Shown: piece after piece, positions 6,803 through 15,024 of the stretch
Numbering within the stretch: the first letter of the stretch is position 1
Layout of the letters: each line of letters starts with the position of its first letter
Assembly (NCBI GenBank): GCA_027451305.1
Contig: DAIDJQ010000162.1
Location: 1 to 26,974 of the forward strand
Length of the DNA: 26,974 bases
Source of the DNA: Cellulomonas sp.
GTDB lineage: Bacteria > Actinomycetota > Actinomycetes > Actinomycetales > Cellulomonadaceae
Direction: 5' to 3'
Made by a program: the position numbers and the translations under genes
Notes under the pieces: model-generated
The model's input: the letters and a program-made list of their open reading frames with translations, nothing else
What the model was told of the DNA's origin: nothing
Database searches by the model: none

Positions 6803-9800
6803 GTGGCGTATCCGCTGCACCGTCCTTCGTCACCCACGCAAGCGTCCGAGGCCTCGTCCCGGCAGGAGGGCGTCCCCGCCTCGCCGGACCTGCCCGCGCT
6901 CGAGCACGACGTGCTCGCGTACTGGCAGGCCGACGGCACCTTCGTCGCCTCGGTGGAGGCGCGCGAGGCCGGTCCCGACGGCAGCAACGAGTTCGTCTTC
7001 TACGACGGCCCTCCGTTCGCCAACGGCCTGCCGCACTACGGCCACCTGCTGACCGGGTACGTCAAGGACCTGGTGCCGCGCTACCAGACCATGCGCGGGC
7101 ACCGGGTGGAGCGCCGGTTCGGCTGGGACACGCACGGGCTGCCGGCGGAGCTGGAGGCCGAGCGGATCCTCGGCATCACCGACAAGGCGCAGATCGACGA
7201 GATGGGCATCGCGGCGTTCAACGCCGCGTGCCGGGCGTCCGTGCTCACCTACACCCACGAGTGGGAGGACTACGTCACCCGGCAGGCGCGATGGGTGGAC
7301 TTCGAGCACGACTACAAGACGCTCGACCCGACGTTCATGGAGTCGGTGATCTGGGCGTTCAAGCAGCTGTACGACAAGGGCCTGGCGTACTCCGGCTACC
7401 GCGTGCTGCCGTACTGCTGGCGGGACCAGACGCCGCTGTCCAACCACGAGCTGGGCATGGACGCGGACGTCTACCAGGACAGGCAGGACCAGACGGTGAC
7501 GGTGACGTTCCCCCTGGTGGGGGATCGCGCCGAGGCCCTCGGGCTCGCCGGCGTCCGGGCGGTCGCGTGGACGACGACGCCGTGGACGCTGCCGACCAAC
7601 GAGGCGCTCGCGGTGGGCGCCGAGATCGCCTACGTCGTCGTCCCGGCCGGTCCCGCCGGTACCTCCGCGGGGACCGGTCCCTTCCTGATGGCGCGCGACC
7701 TGCTGCCCGGGTACGCGAAGGACCTCGGCTACGCGGCGCCCGGCGACGCGGCGGCGGCCGTCACCCGTGAGCTCGCCGGTGCCGAGCTGGCCGGCCTGCG
7801 CTACGAGCGCCTGTTCGACTACTTCGCCGACACCGAGCGCTTCGGTACGGCCGACGCCTGGCAGGTGCTGGTCGGCGACTTCGTCACCACCGAGGACGGC
7901 ACCGGCATCGTGCACCTCGCACCCGCCTACGGCGAGGTCGACCAGGGCGCCTGCGACGCCGCCGGCATCCCCACGCTGCTGTCCGTGGACGACGGCGGGA
8001 AGTTCACCGCCGTGGTGCCCGACTTCGAGGGCCAGCAGGTGTTCGAGGCGAACTCCCCGATCATCCGGCGGCTGCGCGAGGACGGCCGGCTGCTGCGCCA
8101 GGCGTCCTACGTGCACTCCTACCCGCACTGCTGGCGCTGCCGGAACCCCTTGATCTACAAGGCCGTCTCGTCCTGGTTCATCAAGGTGAGCCAGTTCCGC
8201 GACCGGATGGTGCAGCTGAACCAGCAGATCGCCTGGACCCCGGAGCACATCCGCGACGGGCAGTTCGGCAAGTGGCTGGAGGGTGCCCGCGACTGGTCGG
8301 TGTCCCGCAACCGGTACTGGGGCACGCCGATCCCGGTGTGGGTCTCCGACGACCCCGAGTACCCGCGCGTGGACGTGTACGGCTCGTTCGCGCAGCTGGA
8401 GGTCGACTTCGGCCGGCTGCCGCTCAACGAGTCGGGCGAGCCCGATCTGCACCGCCCGTTCATCGACGAGCTGACGCGTCCCAACCCGGACGATCCGACG
8501 GGCGCCTCGACCATGCGGCGCATCCCGGACGTGCTCGACGTCTGGTTCGACTCCGGGTCGATGCCCTACGCGCAGGTGCACTACCCGTTCGAGAACCGCG
8601 ACTGGTTCGAGCACCACTTCCCGGGCGACTTCATCGTCGAGTACGTGGGGCAGACCCGCGGCTGGTTCTACGTGCTGCACGTGCTGGCCACGGCGCTGTT
8701 CGACCGACCGGCGTTCACGTCGGTGATCTGCCACGGCATCGTGCTGGGCGACGACGGCCGCAAGGCCTCCAAGTCGCTGCGCAACTTCCCGGACCCGATG
8801 CAGATGTTCGACACCTACGGCTCGGACGCCGTGCGCTGGTCGCTGATGAGCTCGCCGGTGCTGCGAGGCGGCAACCTGGTGGTGGCCGAGGAGAACATCC
8901 GCGAGGCCGTCCGGCAGGTGGTGCTGCCCCTGTGGAGCACGTACTACTTCTTCAGCCTGTACGCGGGCGCGGCCGACGAGGGCCGGGGCTACCGCGCCAG
9001 GGCCGTGGACGACGAGCGGGTGGCCGGCCTGCCGGTGATGGACCGGTACCTGCTGGCCCGCACGGGCGAGCTGGTGACGGCCGCCACCACGGCGCTGGAC
9101 GCCTACGACATCGGCACGGCGTGCGCGCTGGTGCGCGAGCACCTGGACGTGCTGACCAACTGGTACGTCCGCACCCAGCGGGACCGGTTCTGGGCGGAGG
9201 ACCGCGACGCGTTCGACACGCTGTGGACCGCCCTCGAGGTGCTGTGCCGCGTGATGGCGCCGCTCGCGCCGATGGTCGCGGAGGAGGTGTGGCGCGGGCT
9301 GACGGGGGAGCGGTCGGTGCACCTGACCGACTGGCCGTCGCAGGTTCCCGGAGGTCACGGGGCCGACGAGAACCTCGCCGCGGTCGTGGACCAGGTGCGC
9401 TCGGCCGTGTCCACCGCGCTGGGCCTGCGCAAGGCGCACCAGCTGCGCGTCCGGCAGCCGCTGCGCTCGCTGACCGTCGCGGTCGCGGACCCGGCCGCTG
9501 CGGCGCCGTACGTCGACCTGGTGGCGGCCGAGCTCAACGTCAAGCACGTGGACCTGGTGGCCGACGACGAGGACGCCGCGCGCCGGTTCGGCATCACCCA
9601 GCGGCTCGCGGTGAACGCCCGGGCCGCCGGCCCGCGGCTCGGCCGGGGGGTTCAGGCGGCGATCCGCGCGGCGAAGGCCGGGTCGTGGCGGGTGGCGGAC
9701 GACGGCGTGGTGGTGACGCTGGACGACGGCACGGACGTGCCGCTGCTGCCCGCGGAGTACGAGCTGACCACCGTGGTGGACGGGGAGGTGGGCCGGGACG

Positions 9801-10096
9801 TCGCCGCCGCCGTGCTGCCCGGGGGTGGCGGCTTCGTCGTGCTCGACCTCGCGCTCGACGACGCGCTGCTCGCCGAGGGCTACGCCCGCGACGTCGTACG
9901 AGCCGTCCAGGACGCCCGCAAGGCCGCCGGTCTGCGCGTCAGCGACCGCATCGACCTGCACCTGCAGGTGCCGGCCACCCAGGTCGCGGCGGTGGCGGCG
10001 CACCGCGACTTCGTCGCGCGCGAGACGCTCGCCGTGTCCGTGGACGTGGTCACCGGCGACGAGATGGCGATCCAGGTCGCCAAGGTGGGCGCATGA
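6803..10096 (+). CDS. ileS: Isoleucyl-tRNA synthetase
   Basis: 1097 residues, a class I synthetase that charges tRNA-Ile. The adenylate-site HIGH motif appears as HYGH in [14 protein letters not shown] (about residue 78). The KMSKS loop appears as KASKS in [15 protein letters not shown] (about residue 654). The inserted CP1 editing domain contains [13 protein letters not shown] (about 255), which hydrolyses mischarged Val-tRNA. A Cys/His cluster HCWRC lies near 440, and the anticodon-binding helical region starts near 730. Length, HYGH and the C-terminal extension fit the eukaryote-like IleRS2 type common in actinobacteria. The GTG start at 6803 is set by AGGAG 9 bases upstream. The stop overlaps the folC ATG (ATGA). 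Confidence 0.97.
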   Translation: MAYPLHRPSSPTQASEASSRQEGVPASPDLPALEHDVLAYWQADGTFVASVEAREAGPDGSNEFVFYDGPPFANGLPHYGHLLTGYVKDLVPRYQTMRGHRVERRFGWDTHGLPAELEAERILGITDKAQIDEMGIAAFNAACRASVLTYTHEWEDYVTRQARWVDFEHDYKTLDPTFMESVIWAFKQLYDKGLAYSGYRVLPYCWRDQTPLSNHELGMDADVYQDRQDQTVTVTFPLVGDRAEALGLAGVRAVAWTTTPWTLPTNEALAVGAEIAYVVVPAGPAGTSAGTGPFLMARDLLPGYAKDLGYAAPGDAAAAVTRELAGAELAGLRYERLFDYFADTERFGTADAWQVLVGDFVTTEDGTGIVHLAPAYGEVDQGACDAAGIPTLLSVDDGGKFTAVVPDFEGQQVFEANSPIIRRLREDGRLLRQASYVHSYPHCWRCRNPLIYKAVSSWFIKVSQFRDRMVQLNQQIAWTPEHIRDGQFGKWLEGARDWSVSRNRYWGTPIPVWVSDDPEYPRVDVYGSFAQLEVDFGRLPLNESGEPDLHRPFIDELTRPNPDDPTGASTMRRIPDVLDVWFDSGSMPYAQVHYPFENRDWFEHHFPGDFIVEYVGQTRGWFYVLHVLATALFDRPAFTSVICHGIVLGDDGRKASKSLRNFPDPMQMFDTYGSDAVRWSLMSSPVLRGGNLVVAEENIREAVRQVVLPLWSTYYFFSLYAGAADEGRGYRARAVDDERVAGLPVMDRYLLARTGELVTAATTALDAYDIGTACALVREHLDVLTNWYVRTQRDRFWAEDRDAFDTLWTALEVLCRVMAPLAPMVAEEVWRGLTGERSVHLTDWPSQVPGGHGADENLAAVVDQVRSAVSTALGLRKAHQLRVRQPLRSLTVAVADPAAAAPYVDLVAAELNVKHVDLVADDEDAARRFGITQRLAVNARAAGPRLGRGVQAAIRAAKAGSWRVADDGVVVTLDDGTDVPLLPAEYELTTVVDGEVGRDVAAAVLPGGGGFVVLDLALDDALLAEGYARDVVRAVQDARKAAGLRVSDRIDLHLQVPATQVAAVAAHRDFVARETLAVSVDVVTGDEMAIQVAKVGA

Positions 10097-11481
10097 GCCG
10101 GCGTCCGGCCGCCGGGGCCGACCACCGTCGTGCCGAGGAGGCCCGCGCCGCACGTCAGGAGGCGGACCGCATCTACGCCGCGATCGTCGCCCGTGCCCCC
10201 GAGCACGAGATCGACCCGACTCTCGACCGGGTCCGGCAGGTGTGCGAGCTGCTCGGCGACCCGCAGGACGCGTACCGGGTGGTGCACGTCACCGGCACGA
10301 ACGGCAAGACGTCCACCACGCGGATGATCGAGCGGCTGCTGCGCGAGCACGGCCTGCGCACCGGCCGGTTCACCTCGCCGCACCTGACCCGCGTGAACGA
10401 GCGGATCGCGATCGACGGCGAGCCGATCAGCGACGAGCAGTTCGTGGCGGTGTGGAACGACGTGGCGCCGTACGTCGAGCTGGTCGACCGCCGGTCGACG
10501 GAGGCCGGCGGGCCGCCCCTGTCGTTCTTCGAGGTGTTCACCGTGATGGCGTTCGCGGCGTTCGCCGACGCGCCGGTGGACGTCGCGGTGATCGAGGTCG
10601 GCATGGGCGGCCTGTGGGACTCCACCAACGTGGTGCACTCGCAGGTGCAGGTCATCACGCCGGTGGCGATGGACCACGAGCGGTACCTGGGTCACACCCT
10701 CGCCGAGATCGCCGCCCAGAAGGCCGGCATCGTCAAGGACGGCGGCACGGTGGTGGTCGCCCGCCAGGCCGAGCCCGCCGAGGCGGTGATCGTCGCCGCG
10801 GCGGCCGAGCACGGAGCCCGGCTGGTGCGCGAGGGCGAGGAGATCGAGGTGCTCGAGCGGCAGGTGGCCGTCGGCGGTCAGCTGCTGAGCCTGCGCGGGC
10901 TCGGCGGCGTCTACACCGACGTGTTCCTCCCGCTGCACGGCGAGCACCAGGCGCACAATGCGCTGCTGGCGCTGGCCGCCACCGAGGCGCTGCTCACCGG
11001 CGGTGCCGCCCTGGGCGGCGACCTCGTGGGCGCCGCGTTCGAGGACATGTCCTCGCCCGGCCGCCTGGAGATCGTGCGCACCAGCCCGACGGTCCTGGTG
11101 GACGGTGCGCACAACCCGGCCGGTATGGAGGCGCTGGTCGCCGGGCTGCGGGAGGCGTTCGTCTTCGAGCGGATGGTCGGCGTGGTGGGCGTGATGGCGG
11201 ACAAGGACCCGGAGGCGATGCTGGGCCTGCTCGAGCCGGTGCTGGACGAGATCGTCGTCACCCACGCCGCGTCGGCGCGCGCGATGGACGTCGCGGACCT
11301 CGCGGACCTCGCGTACGAGGTGTTCGGCGAGGACCGGGTGCACGTCGCGGAGCGGCTGGACCAGGCGCTCGCGCTCGCGGTCGAGCGCGCCGAGAGCGAG
11401 GCCGGGCACGGCTCGGGCGTGCTGGTCACCGGTTCGTTGCTGCTGGTCGCCGAGGCGCGTGTGCTGCTGGGTCGTCCGTAG
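10093..11481 (+). CDS. folC: Folylpolyglutamate synthase/dihydrofolate synthase
   Basis: 462 residues, a Mur-ligase-family enzyme that adds glutamate to dihydropteroate and folates using ATP. The P-loop [15 protein letters not shown] is at about residues 65-80. The folate-binding loop [11 protein letters not shown] follows. [14 protein letters not shown] is the Mg/ATP-contacting loop, and [12 protein letters not shown] near residue 337 is the Mur-ligase C-domain motif. The start overlaps the ileS stop by 4 bases, so the two are translationally coupled and folC falls under the ileS T-box leader. The N-terminal 45 or so residues are Arg/Ala-rich and poorly conserved. Confidence 0.95.
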   Translation: MSRRPAAGADHRRAEEARAARQEADRIYAAIVARAPEHEIDPTLDRVRQVCELLGDPQDAYRVVHVTGTNGKTSTTRMIERLLREHGLRTGRFTSPHLTRVNERIAIDGEPISDEQFVAVWNDVAPYVELVDRRSTEAGGPPLSFFEVFTVMAFAAFADAPVDVAVIEVGMGGLWDSTNVVHSQVQVITPVAMDHERYLGHTLAEIAAQKAGIVKDGGTVVVARQAEPAEAVIVAAAAEHGARLVREGEEIEVLERQVAVGGQLLSLRGLGGVYTDVFLPLHGEHQAHNALLALAATEALLTGGAALGGDLVGAAFEDMSSPGRLEIVRTSPTVLVDGAHNPAGMEALVAGLREAFVFERMVGVVGVMADKDPEAMLGLLEPVLDEIVVTHAASARAMDVADLADLAYEVFGEDRVHVAERLDQALALAVERAESEAGHGSGVLVTGSLLLVAEARVLLGRP

Positions 11482-11485
11482 AGGC

Positions 11486-11501
11486 CTGCACGAACGTGCA
11501 G
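11486..11501. promoter_or_regulatory. Perfect inverted repeat downstream of folC (operator or terminator)
   Basis: CTGCACG-AA-CGTGCAG, 7-bp arms with a 2-base centre, starting 5 bases after the folC stop. The tiny centre makes an RNA hairpin less stable than a looped stem, so a protein-binding operator for the dha promoter is at least as likely as a folC terminator. Confidence 0.45.
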
Positions 11502-11512
11502 CAGCAGCGCAC

Positions 11513-11541
11513 TTGCGTCCGGCTAGGGGCCGGGCGAGGGT
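11513..11541 (+). promoter_or_regulatory. Candidate dhaKLM promoter
   Basis: TTGCGT (11513-11518), a 17-base spacer, then GAGGGT (11536-11541), a NANNNT-type -10. The predicted start would fall at about 11548, exactly at the left edge of the 22-bp palindrome. This is a weak consensus match supported mostly by spacing and context. Confidence 0.35.
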
Positions 11542-11548
11542 GAACCTC

Positions 11549-11570
11549 ATCGGGACGCCGGCGTCCCGAT
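11549..11570. promoter_or_regulatory. Perfect 22-bp palindrome upstream of dhaK (probable operator)
   Basis: Bases 11549-11559 are the exact reverse complement of 11560-11570, with core GGGACGCCGGCGTCCC. It lies 84 bases before dhaK, next to the candidate -10. A perfect gap-free palindrome of this length beside an operon promoter suggests a binding site for a dimeric repressor. The regulator is not encoded in the window. Confidence 0.6.
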
Positions 11571-11654
11571 CGCCGTGTCCCGGGCCGGTCGACGCCGATC
11601 GACGTGACCTCCCGGGGCGGGCACAGCCGCCCACCGAGGAAGGCAGGTCGCCCA

Positions 11655-12650
11655 GTGAAGAAGCTCATCAACGACCCCGAGCACGTCGTCGCAGAGTCCG
11701 TGGAAGGTTTCGGTCTGGCGCACGCCGACGTCGTCGTCGTGCACACCGACCCGATCTTCGTCACCCGTGCCGGCGGCGCCGTGCAGGGCAAGGTCGGGCT
11801 GGTCAGCGGCGGCGGCAGCGGGCACGAGCCGCTGCACGCGGGGTTCGTCGGCCTGGGCATGCTCGACGCCGCCGTGCCGGGCGCCGTGTTCACCTCGCCC
11901 ACCCCCGACCAGGTCGCGCCCGCGATCCAGGCGGCCGACGGCGGAGCAGGCGTGCTCGCGATCGTGAAGAACTACACGGGTGACGTGCTCAACTTCGAGA
12001 CGGCCGCCGAGCTGGCCGACGCCGAGGGCGTCACGGTCCGCTCCGTGGTGGTCAACGACGACGTGGCCGTCGAGGACTCGCTCTACACAGCGGGACGGCG
12101 CGGCGTCGCCGGCACGGTGTGCGTGGAGAAGATCGCCGGGGCCGCCGCGGAACGTGGTGACGACCTCGACGCGGTGGTGGCGGTCGCGGAGAAGGTGATC
12201 GCCAACGTCCGGTCGATGGGCGTCGCGCTGACCGCCTGCACCGTCCCGCACGCCGGCAAGCCGAGCTTCGACCTGCCCGAGGACGAGATCGAGATCGGCA
12301 TCGGCATCCACGGTGAGCCCGGGCGACGTCGGATCCCGATGGCCAAGGCGGACGACATCACCGAGATGCTGCTCACCCCCGTGGCCGACGACCTCAAGCT
12401 CGCCCCCGGCGAGAAGGTGCTCCTGTTAGTCAACGGCATGGGCGGCACCCCGCTGTCCGAGCTGTACGTCGTCTATCGTCGGGCGCGGGCGCTGCTCGGC
12501 GAGCGTGGGGTCGACGTGGTCCGCTCGCTGGTCGGCAACTACGTGACCTCCCTGGAGATGCAGGGCGCGTCGGTGACCGTGCTGCGGCTGGACGACGAGC
12601 TCACGGCGCTGTGGGACGCCCCGGTGCACACCGCTGCACTGCGCTGGTGA
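11655..12650 (+). CDS. dhaK: Dihydroxyacetone kinase, substrate-binding subunit DhaK
   Basis: 331 residues, the usual DhaK length. DhaK binds dihydroxyacetone covalently as a hemiaminal and presents it to phosphorylated DhaL. Visible: SGGGSGHEPLHAGFVG with His57, the equivalent of the E. coli His56 region; KNYTGDVLNFE; and GIGIHGEPGRRR, whose His219 corresponds to the covalent substrate His (218/230 in characterised proteins). The GTG at 11655 is preceded by GAGGAAGG 11 bases upstream. An in-frame start at 11604 would add a non-homologous leader and is rejected. One Leu codon is TTA (12426-12428), very rare in DNA of this composition. First gene of dhaKLM. Confidence 0.95.
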   Translation: MKKLINDPEHVVAESVEGFGLAHADVVVVHTDPIFVTRAGGAVQGKVGLVSGGGSGHEPLHAGFVGLGMLDAAVPGAVFTSPTPDQVAPAIQAADGGAGVLAIVKNYTGDVLNFETAAELADAEGVTVRSVVVNDDVAVEDSLYTAGRRGVAGTVCVEKIAGAAAERGDDLDAVVAVAEKVIANVRSMGVALTACTVPHAGKPSFDLPEDEIEIGIGIHGEPGRRRIPMAKADDITEMLLTPVADDLKLAPGEKVLLLVNGMGGTPLSELYVVYRRARALLGERGVDVVRSLVGNYVTSLEMQGASVTVLRLDDELTALWDAPVHTAALRW

Positions 12651-12707
12651 CGTCGGCGCGGCGGCGCCGGCTGTGACGGACGGGTCGATCGAGCCAGGGA
12701 GCGCGAG

Positions 12708-13343
12708 ATGAGTCTGGACGTGGCATGGGCCGTGGACTGGGTGCGCCGGTCGGCGCGGGTGGTCACCGAGCACCGGGAGGAGCTCATCGAGCTCGACCGG
12801 CAGATCGGTGACGGCGACCACGGCGAGAACATGTACCGCGGGTTCACGGCCGTCGTCGCCAAGCTCGACGCGCTCGAGGCGCCGCCCGAGCAGGTCGGTG
12901 ACGTGCTCAAGCTGGTCGCCACCACGCTGATGTCCACGGTGGGCGGTGCCGCCGGTCCGCTGTACGGCACCGCCTACCTGCGCGCCGCGAAGGCTGCGGC
13001 GGTGCCCGAGCTCGACTCGGCCGCCGTCGTGGCCGTCATCGAGGCGGCACTGGAGGGCATCGTCGCCCGCGGCAAGGCGCACACGGGCGAGAAGACGATG
13101 GTCGACGCGTGGACGCCGGCGGCCGAGGCGGCAGAGGCCGTCGCGGACAACGGCGGCTCCCCGGAGGCGGTGCTGGCGGCGGCCGCCGACGCCGCGTCCG
13201 TCGGTGCGCAGTCCACCATCCCGCTGGTCGCCACCAAGGGCCGGGCCTCCTACCTGGGCGAGCGCTCCGCCGGCCACCTCGACCCGGGCGCCCGCTCGAC
13301 CGAGCTGCTGCTGCGGGCGGCGGCGGACGCGGCCGGCGCGTGA
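12708..13343 (+). CDS. dhaL: Dihydroxyacetone kinase, ADP-binding subunit DhaL
   Basis: 211 residues, standard length for DhaL. In PTS-type kinases it holds a tightly bound ADP as a cofactor that is rephosphorylated by DhaM. The Mg/nucleotide loop is ELDRQIGDGDHGENM (about residues 28-42), followed by GGAAGPLYGTAY (about 80-91) and GEKTMVDAW (about 127-135). The C-terminal signature ATKGRASYLGERSAGHLDPG is near 175-195. The ATG has an AGGGAG ribosome site 7 bases upstream. It lies 57 bases after dhaK and its stop overlaps the dhaM start, confirming one operon. Confidence 0.95.
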   Translation: MSLDVAWAVDWVRRSARVVTEHREELIELDRQIGDGDHGENMYRGFTAVVAKLDALEAPPEQVGDVLKLVATTLMSTVGGAAGPLYGTAYLRAAKAAAVPELDSAAVVAVIEAALEGIVARGKAHTGEKTMVDAWTPAAEAAEAVADNGGSPEAVLAAAADAASVGAQSTIPLVATKGRASYLGERSAGHLDPGARSTELLLRAAADAAGA

Positions 13344-14050
13344 GCGTGCACGTCGCGCTGGTGCTCGTCTCGCACTCGCGGGCCATCGCGGAGGGGCTGG
13401 CCGAGCTCGCCGGCCAGATGGCGCCCGACGTCACGCTGCTGCCGGCAGGCGGCATGCCCGACGGCGGGCTCGGCACCAGCTACGACGCGATCGAGGCAGC
13501 GCTCGAGCAGGCGACGGCCGACGGCCGCTCGGCCGTGCTGCTCGCCGACCTGGGCTCAGCGGTGATGACCGCGCAGGCGGTGCTCGAGATGCTCGACGAG
13601 CCCGTCGCAGAGCGGGTGCGGCTGGCCGACGCGCCCCTCGTCGAGGGAGCCGTGGCGGCCGCCGTGGCGGCGCAGGGCGGTGCCGGGGTCGAGGGTGTGC
13701 TGGCCGCGGCCGAGGGAGCCGTCGCGACGTTCGCGGACGTCCTGCACCCGCACCCCGCCCCGCCGGCAGGCGAGGAGCCGGGCGCGGAACCCGCCGCCGT
13801 GCGCAGCACCGTCACGGCGACCAACAGGCTCGGCCTGCATGCGCGACCCGCGGCGATCGTCGCCCGCACGGTCGCCGGTTTCGATGCGCATGTCCGGCTG
13901 GGCGGTGTGGACGCGGCCAGCGTGCTCGAGCTGATGGCGCTGGGGGTGGCGAACGGCACCGACCTGATGCTCGAGGGGAGCGGCCCGCAGGCCCGGCAGG
14001 CGGTGGACGCCGTCGTGCGGCTCTTCGAGGACAAGTTCGGCGAGGAGTGA
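13340..14050 (+). CDS. dhaM: Dihydroxyacetone kinase phosphotransfer subunit DhaM (EIIA-HPr fusion)
   Basis: 236 residues in two phosphotransfer domains. Residues 1-130 are an EIIA-mannose-type domain with the phospho-His in LVLVSHSRAIAEG (His12) and the family segments PAGGMPDGGLGTSYDAI and LLADLGSAVMT. A Pro/Ala/Glu linker follows, then a complete HPr domain (about 153-236) with NRLGLHARPAA, phospho-His167. It relays phosphate from the PTS to ADP on DhaL. Unlike E. coli DhaM it has no Enzyme I-like third domain, so general EI encoded elsewhere must donate phosphate. The GTG start overlaps the dhaL stop by 4 bases. Confidence 0.93.
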   Translation: MSVHVALVLVSHSRAIAEGLAELAGQMAPDVTLLPAGGMPDGGLGTSYDAIEAALEQATADGRSAVLLADLGSAVMTAQAVLEMLDEPVAERVRLADAPLVEGAVAAAVAAQGGAGVEGVLAAAEGAVATFADVLHPHPAPPAGEEPGAEPAAVRSTVTATNRLGLHARPAAIVARTVAGFDAHVRLGGVDAASVLELMALGVANGTDLMLEGSGPQARQAVDAVVRLFEDKFGEE

Positions 14051-14077
14051 GGCGGGCGCCCGCCGGAACGGTCCGGC
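14051..14077 (+). terminator. Possible dhaKLM terminator
   Basis: Two short inverted repeats follow the dhaM stop immediately: a perfect 14-base palindrome at 14051-14064 and GCCGGA-ACGG-TCCGGC at 14062-14077. They overlap, so only one can form at a time, and neither has a T-run. Confidence 0.4.
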
Positions 14078-14101
14078 GCCGGTCCGTCAGCACGCCGCCG
14101 G

Positions 14102-14107
14102 TAGCCT
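14102..14107 (+). promoter_or_regulatory. Leaderless -10 of DUF4233 gene
   Basis: TAGCCT, then 6 bases (GACCCG), then GTG at 14114. A good TANNNT match with no ribosome site in between. Confidence 0.6.
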
Positions 14108-14113
14108 GACCCG

Positions 14114-14527
14114 GTGAGCACCCCCGCGCCCGCCGTGCGTCGCAAGCGCCCGGCGCGGATCGTGCTGGGCCAGACGATGCTGGTTCTCGAGGCCTTCGTC
14201 GTGCTGTTCGCCGCGCTCGTCGCGTTCGGGCTGCGGTCGGCCCCCGCCGGGGCGGTCTGGGCGGTCGGCGGCGGGCTCGCGCTGCTGCTGCTCGTGCTCG
14301 CGGGCCTGCAGCGGCCCGGGTGGGGGTCGGTGGCAGGCACCGTCGCCCAGGTGCCGGTGCTGGCGTGCGGCATGGTGGTGCCGATGATGTTCGCGGTCGG
14401 CGGGGTCTTCGCGGTGCTCTGGGTGGCGACGCTCCGGCTCGGGCTGCGGATCGACGCCGAACGGGCCGCCTTCGACGCGGCCCACCCCGATGCGGTCGAG
14501 CCGGAGAGCCCGCGCCGTCGGCACTAG
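14114..14527 (+). CDS. DUF4233 membrane protein
   Basis: 137 residues with four hydrophobic helices: about 20-42, 48-66, 74-93 and 95-112. The basic N-terminus (RRKRPARIVLGQTMLVLEAFVV) and acidic C-tail are typical of DUF4233, a small actinobacterial family normally found between folC and ndk. That position is a strong part of the identification. No function is known. Here the dhaKLM operon separates it from folC. Confidence 0.85.
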   Translation: MSTPAPAVRRKRPARIVLGQTMLVLEAFVVLFAALVAFGLRSAPAGAVWAVGGGLALLLLVLAGLQRPGWGSVAGTVAQVPVLACGMVVPMMFAVGGVFAVLWVATLRLGLRIDAERAAFDAAHPDAVEPESPRRRH

Positions 14528-14530
14528 GGT
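14525..14530 (+). promoter_or_regulatory. Leaderless -10 of ndk, overlapping the upstream stop codon
   Basis: TAGGGT begins with the TAG stop codon of the DUF4233 gene (14525-14527). It is followed by 7 bases and the ndk ATG at 14538. Confidence 0.55.
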
Positions 14531-14537
14531 TTCGGCC

Positions 14538-14972
14538 ATGGCCGACGCACCCTCGCTGCAGCGCACCCTTGTCCTCGTCAAGCCCGACGGCGTCAGCCGC
14601 GGCCTGGTCGGCGAGGTGCTGCGCCGCATCGAGGCCAAGGGCTACACGCTCGCAGCGGCGCAGCTGCGCGTCGCGGACGCAGCCCTGCTGGAGCAGCACT
14701 ACGCCGAGCACCTCGGCAAGTCGTGGCTGCCCTCGTTGGTCGAGTTCATGACGTCCGGGCCGCTGCTCGCGGTGGTGGCCGAGGGGCACAAGGTGATCGA
14801 GGGCTTCCGCTCGCTGGCCGGCGCCACCGACCCGACCGCCGCCGCCCCCGGCACGATCCGGGGCGACCTCGCCCGCGACTGGGGCACCTCGGCCATCCAG
14901 AACATCGTGCACGGCTCGGACTCCCCGGAGTCGGCCGCCCGCGAGATCGCGCTCTGGTTCCCGCACCCGTGA
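14538..14972 (+). CDS. ndk: Nucleoside diphosphate kinase
   Basis: 144 residues. Ndk transfers the gamma phosphate of ATP to nucleoside diphosphates through a phospho-His. TLVLVKPDGVSRGLVGEVL at residues 10-28 carries the conserved Lys. The active site NIVHGSDS places the catalytic His at residue 125. The conserved Arg and Thr of the nucleotide site lie in GTIRGDLARDWG. The ATG at 14538 is chosen because it gives the canonical MADAPSLQRTLVLVKPDG start and follows a leaderless -10; an in-frame upstream ATG at 14490 lies inside the DUF4233 gene. Slightly longer than the 135-140 typical of the family because of a short N-terminal tag. Confidence 0.96.
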   Translation: MADAPSLQRTLVLVKPDGVSRGLVGEVLRRIEAKGYTLAAAQLRVADAALLEQHYAEHLGKSWLPSLVEFMTSGPLLAVVAEGHKVIEGFRSLAGATDPTAAAPGTIRGDLARDWGTSAIQNIVHGSDSPESAAREIALWFPHP

Positions 14973-14974
14973 GG

Positions 14975-15001
14975 GGCGCCGCCGCCTCCGCGGCGGGCGC
15001 C
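14975..15001 (+). terminator. Terminator-like hairpin after ndk
   Basis: GGCGCCGCCGC (14975-14985), loop CTCC, then GCGGC plus GGCGCC (14990-15001) with a single bulged G. An 11-bp stem starting 2 bases after the ndk stop and ending before the smc -10. There is no T-tract. Confidence 0.6.
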
Positions 15002-15012
15002 GTCCTCGCCCG

Positions 15013-15018
15013 TAGGCT
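15013..15018 (+). promoter_or_regulatory. Leaderless -10 of smc
   Basis: TAGGCT, then 6 bases (GCCCCC), then the GTG at 15025. Confidence 0.6.
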
Positions 15019-15024
15019 GCCCCC

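Noticed and set aside
6830..10153. Long minus-strand open frame opposite ileS
   Set aside because: It mirrors ileS exactly; composition is typical of a shadow frame and no start or ribosome site supports it.
11604..11654. Upstream in-frame start for dhaK
   Set aside because: The extra residues have no counterpart in DhaK proteins, and GAGGAAGG supports the GTG at 11655.
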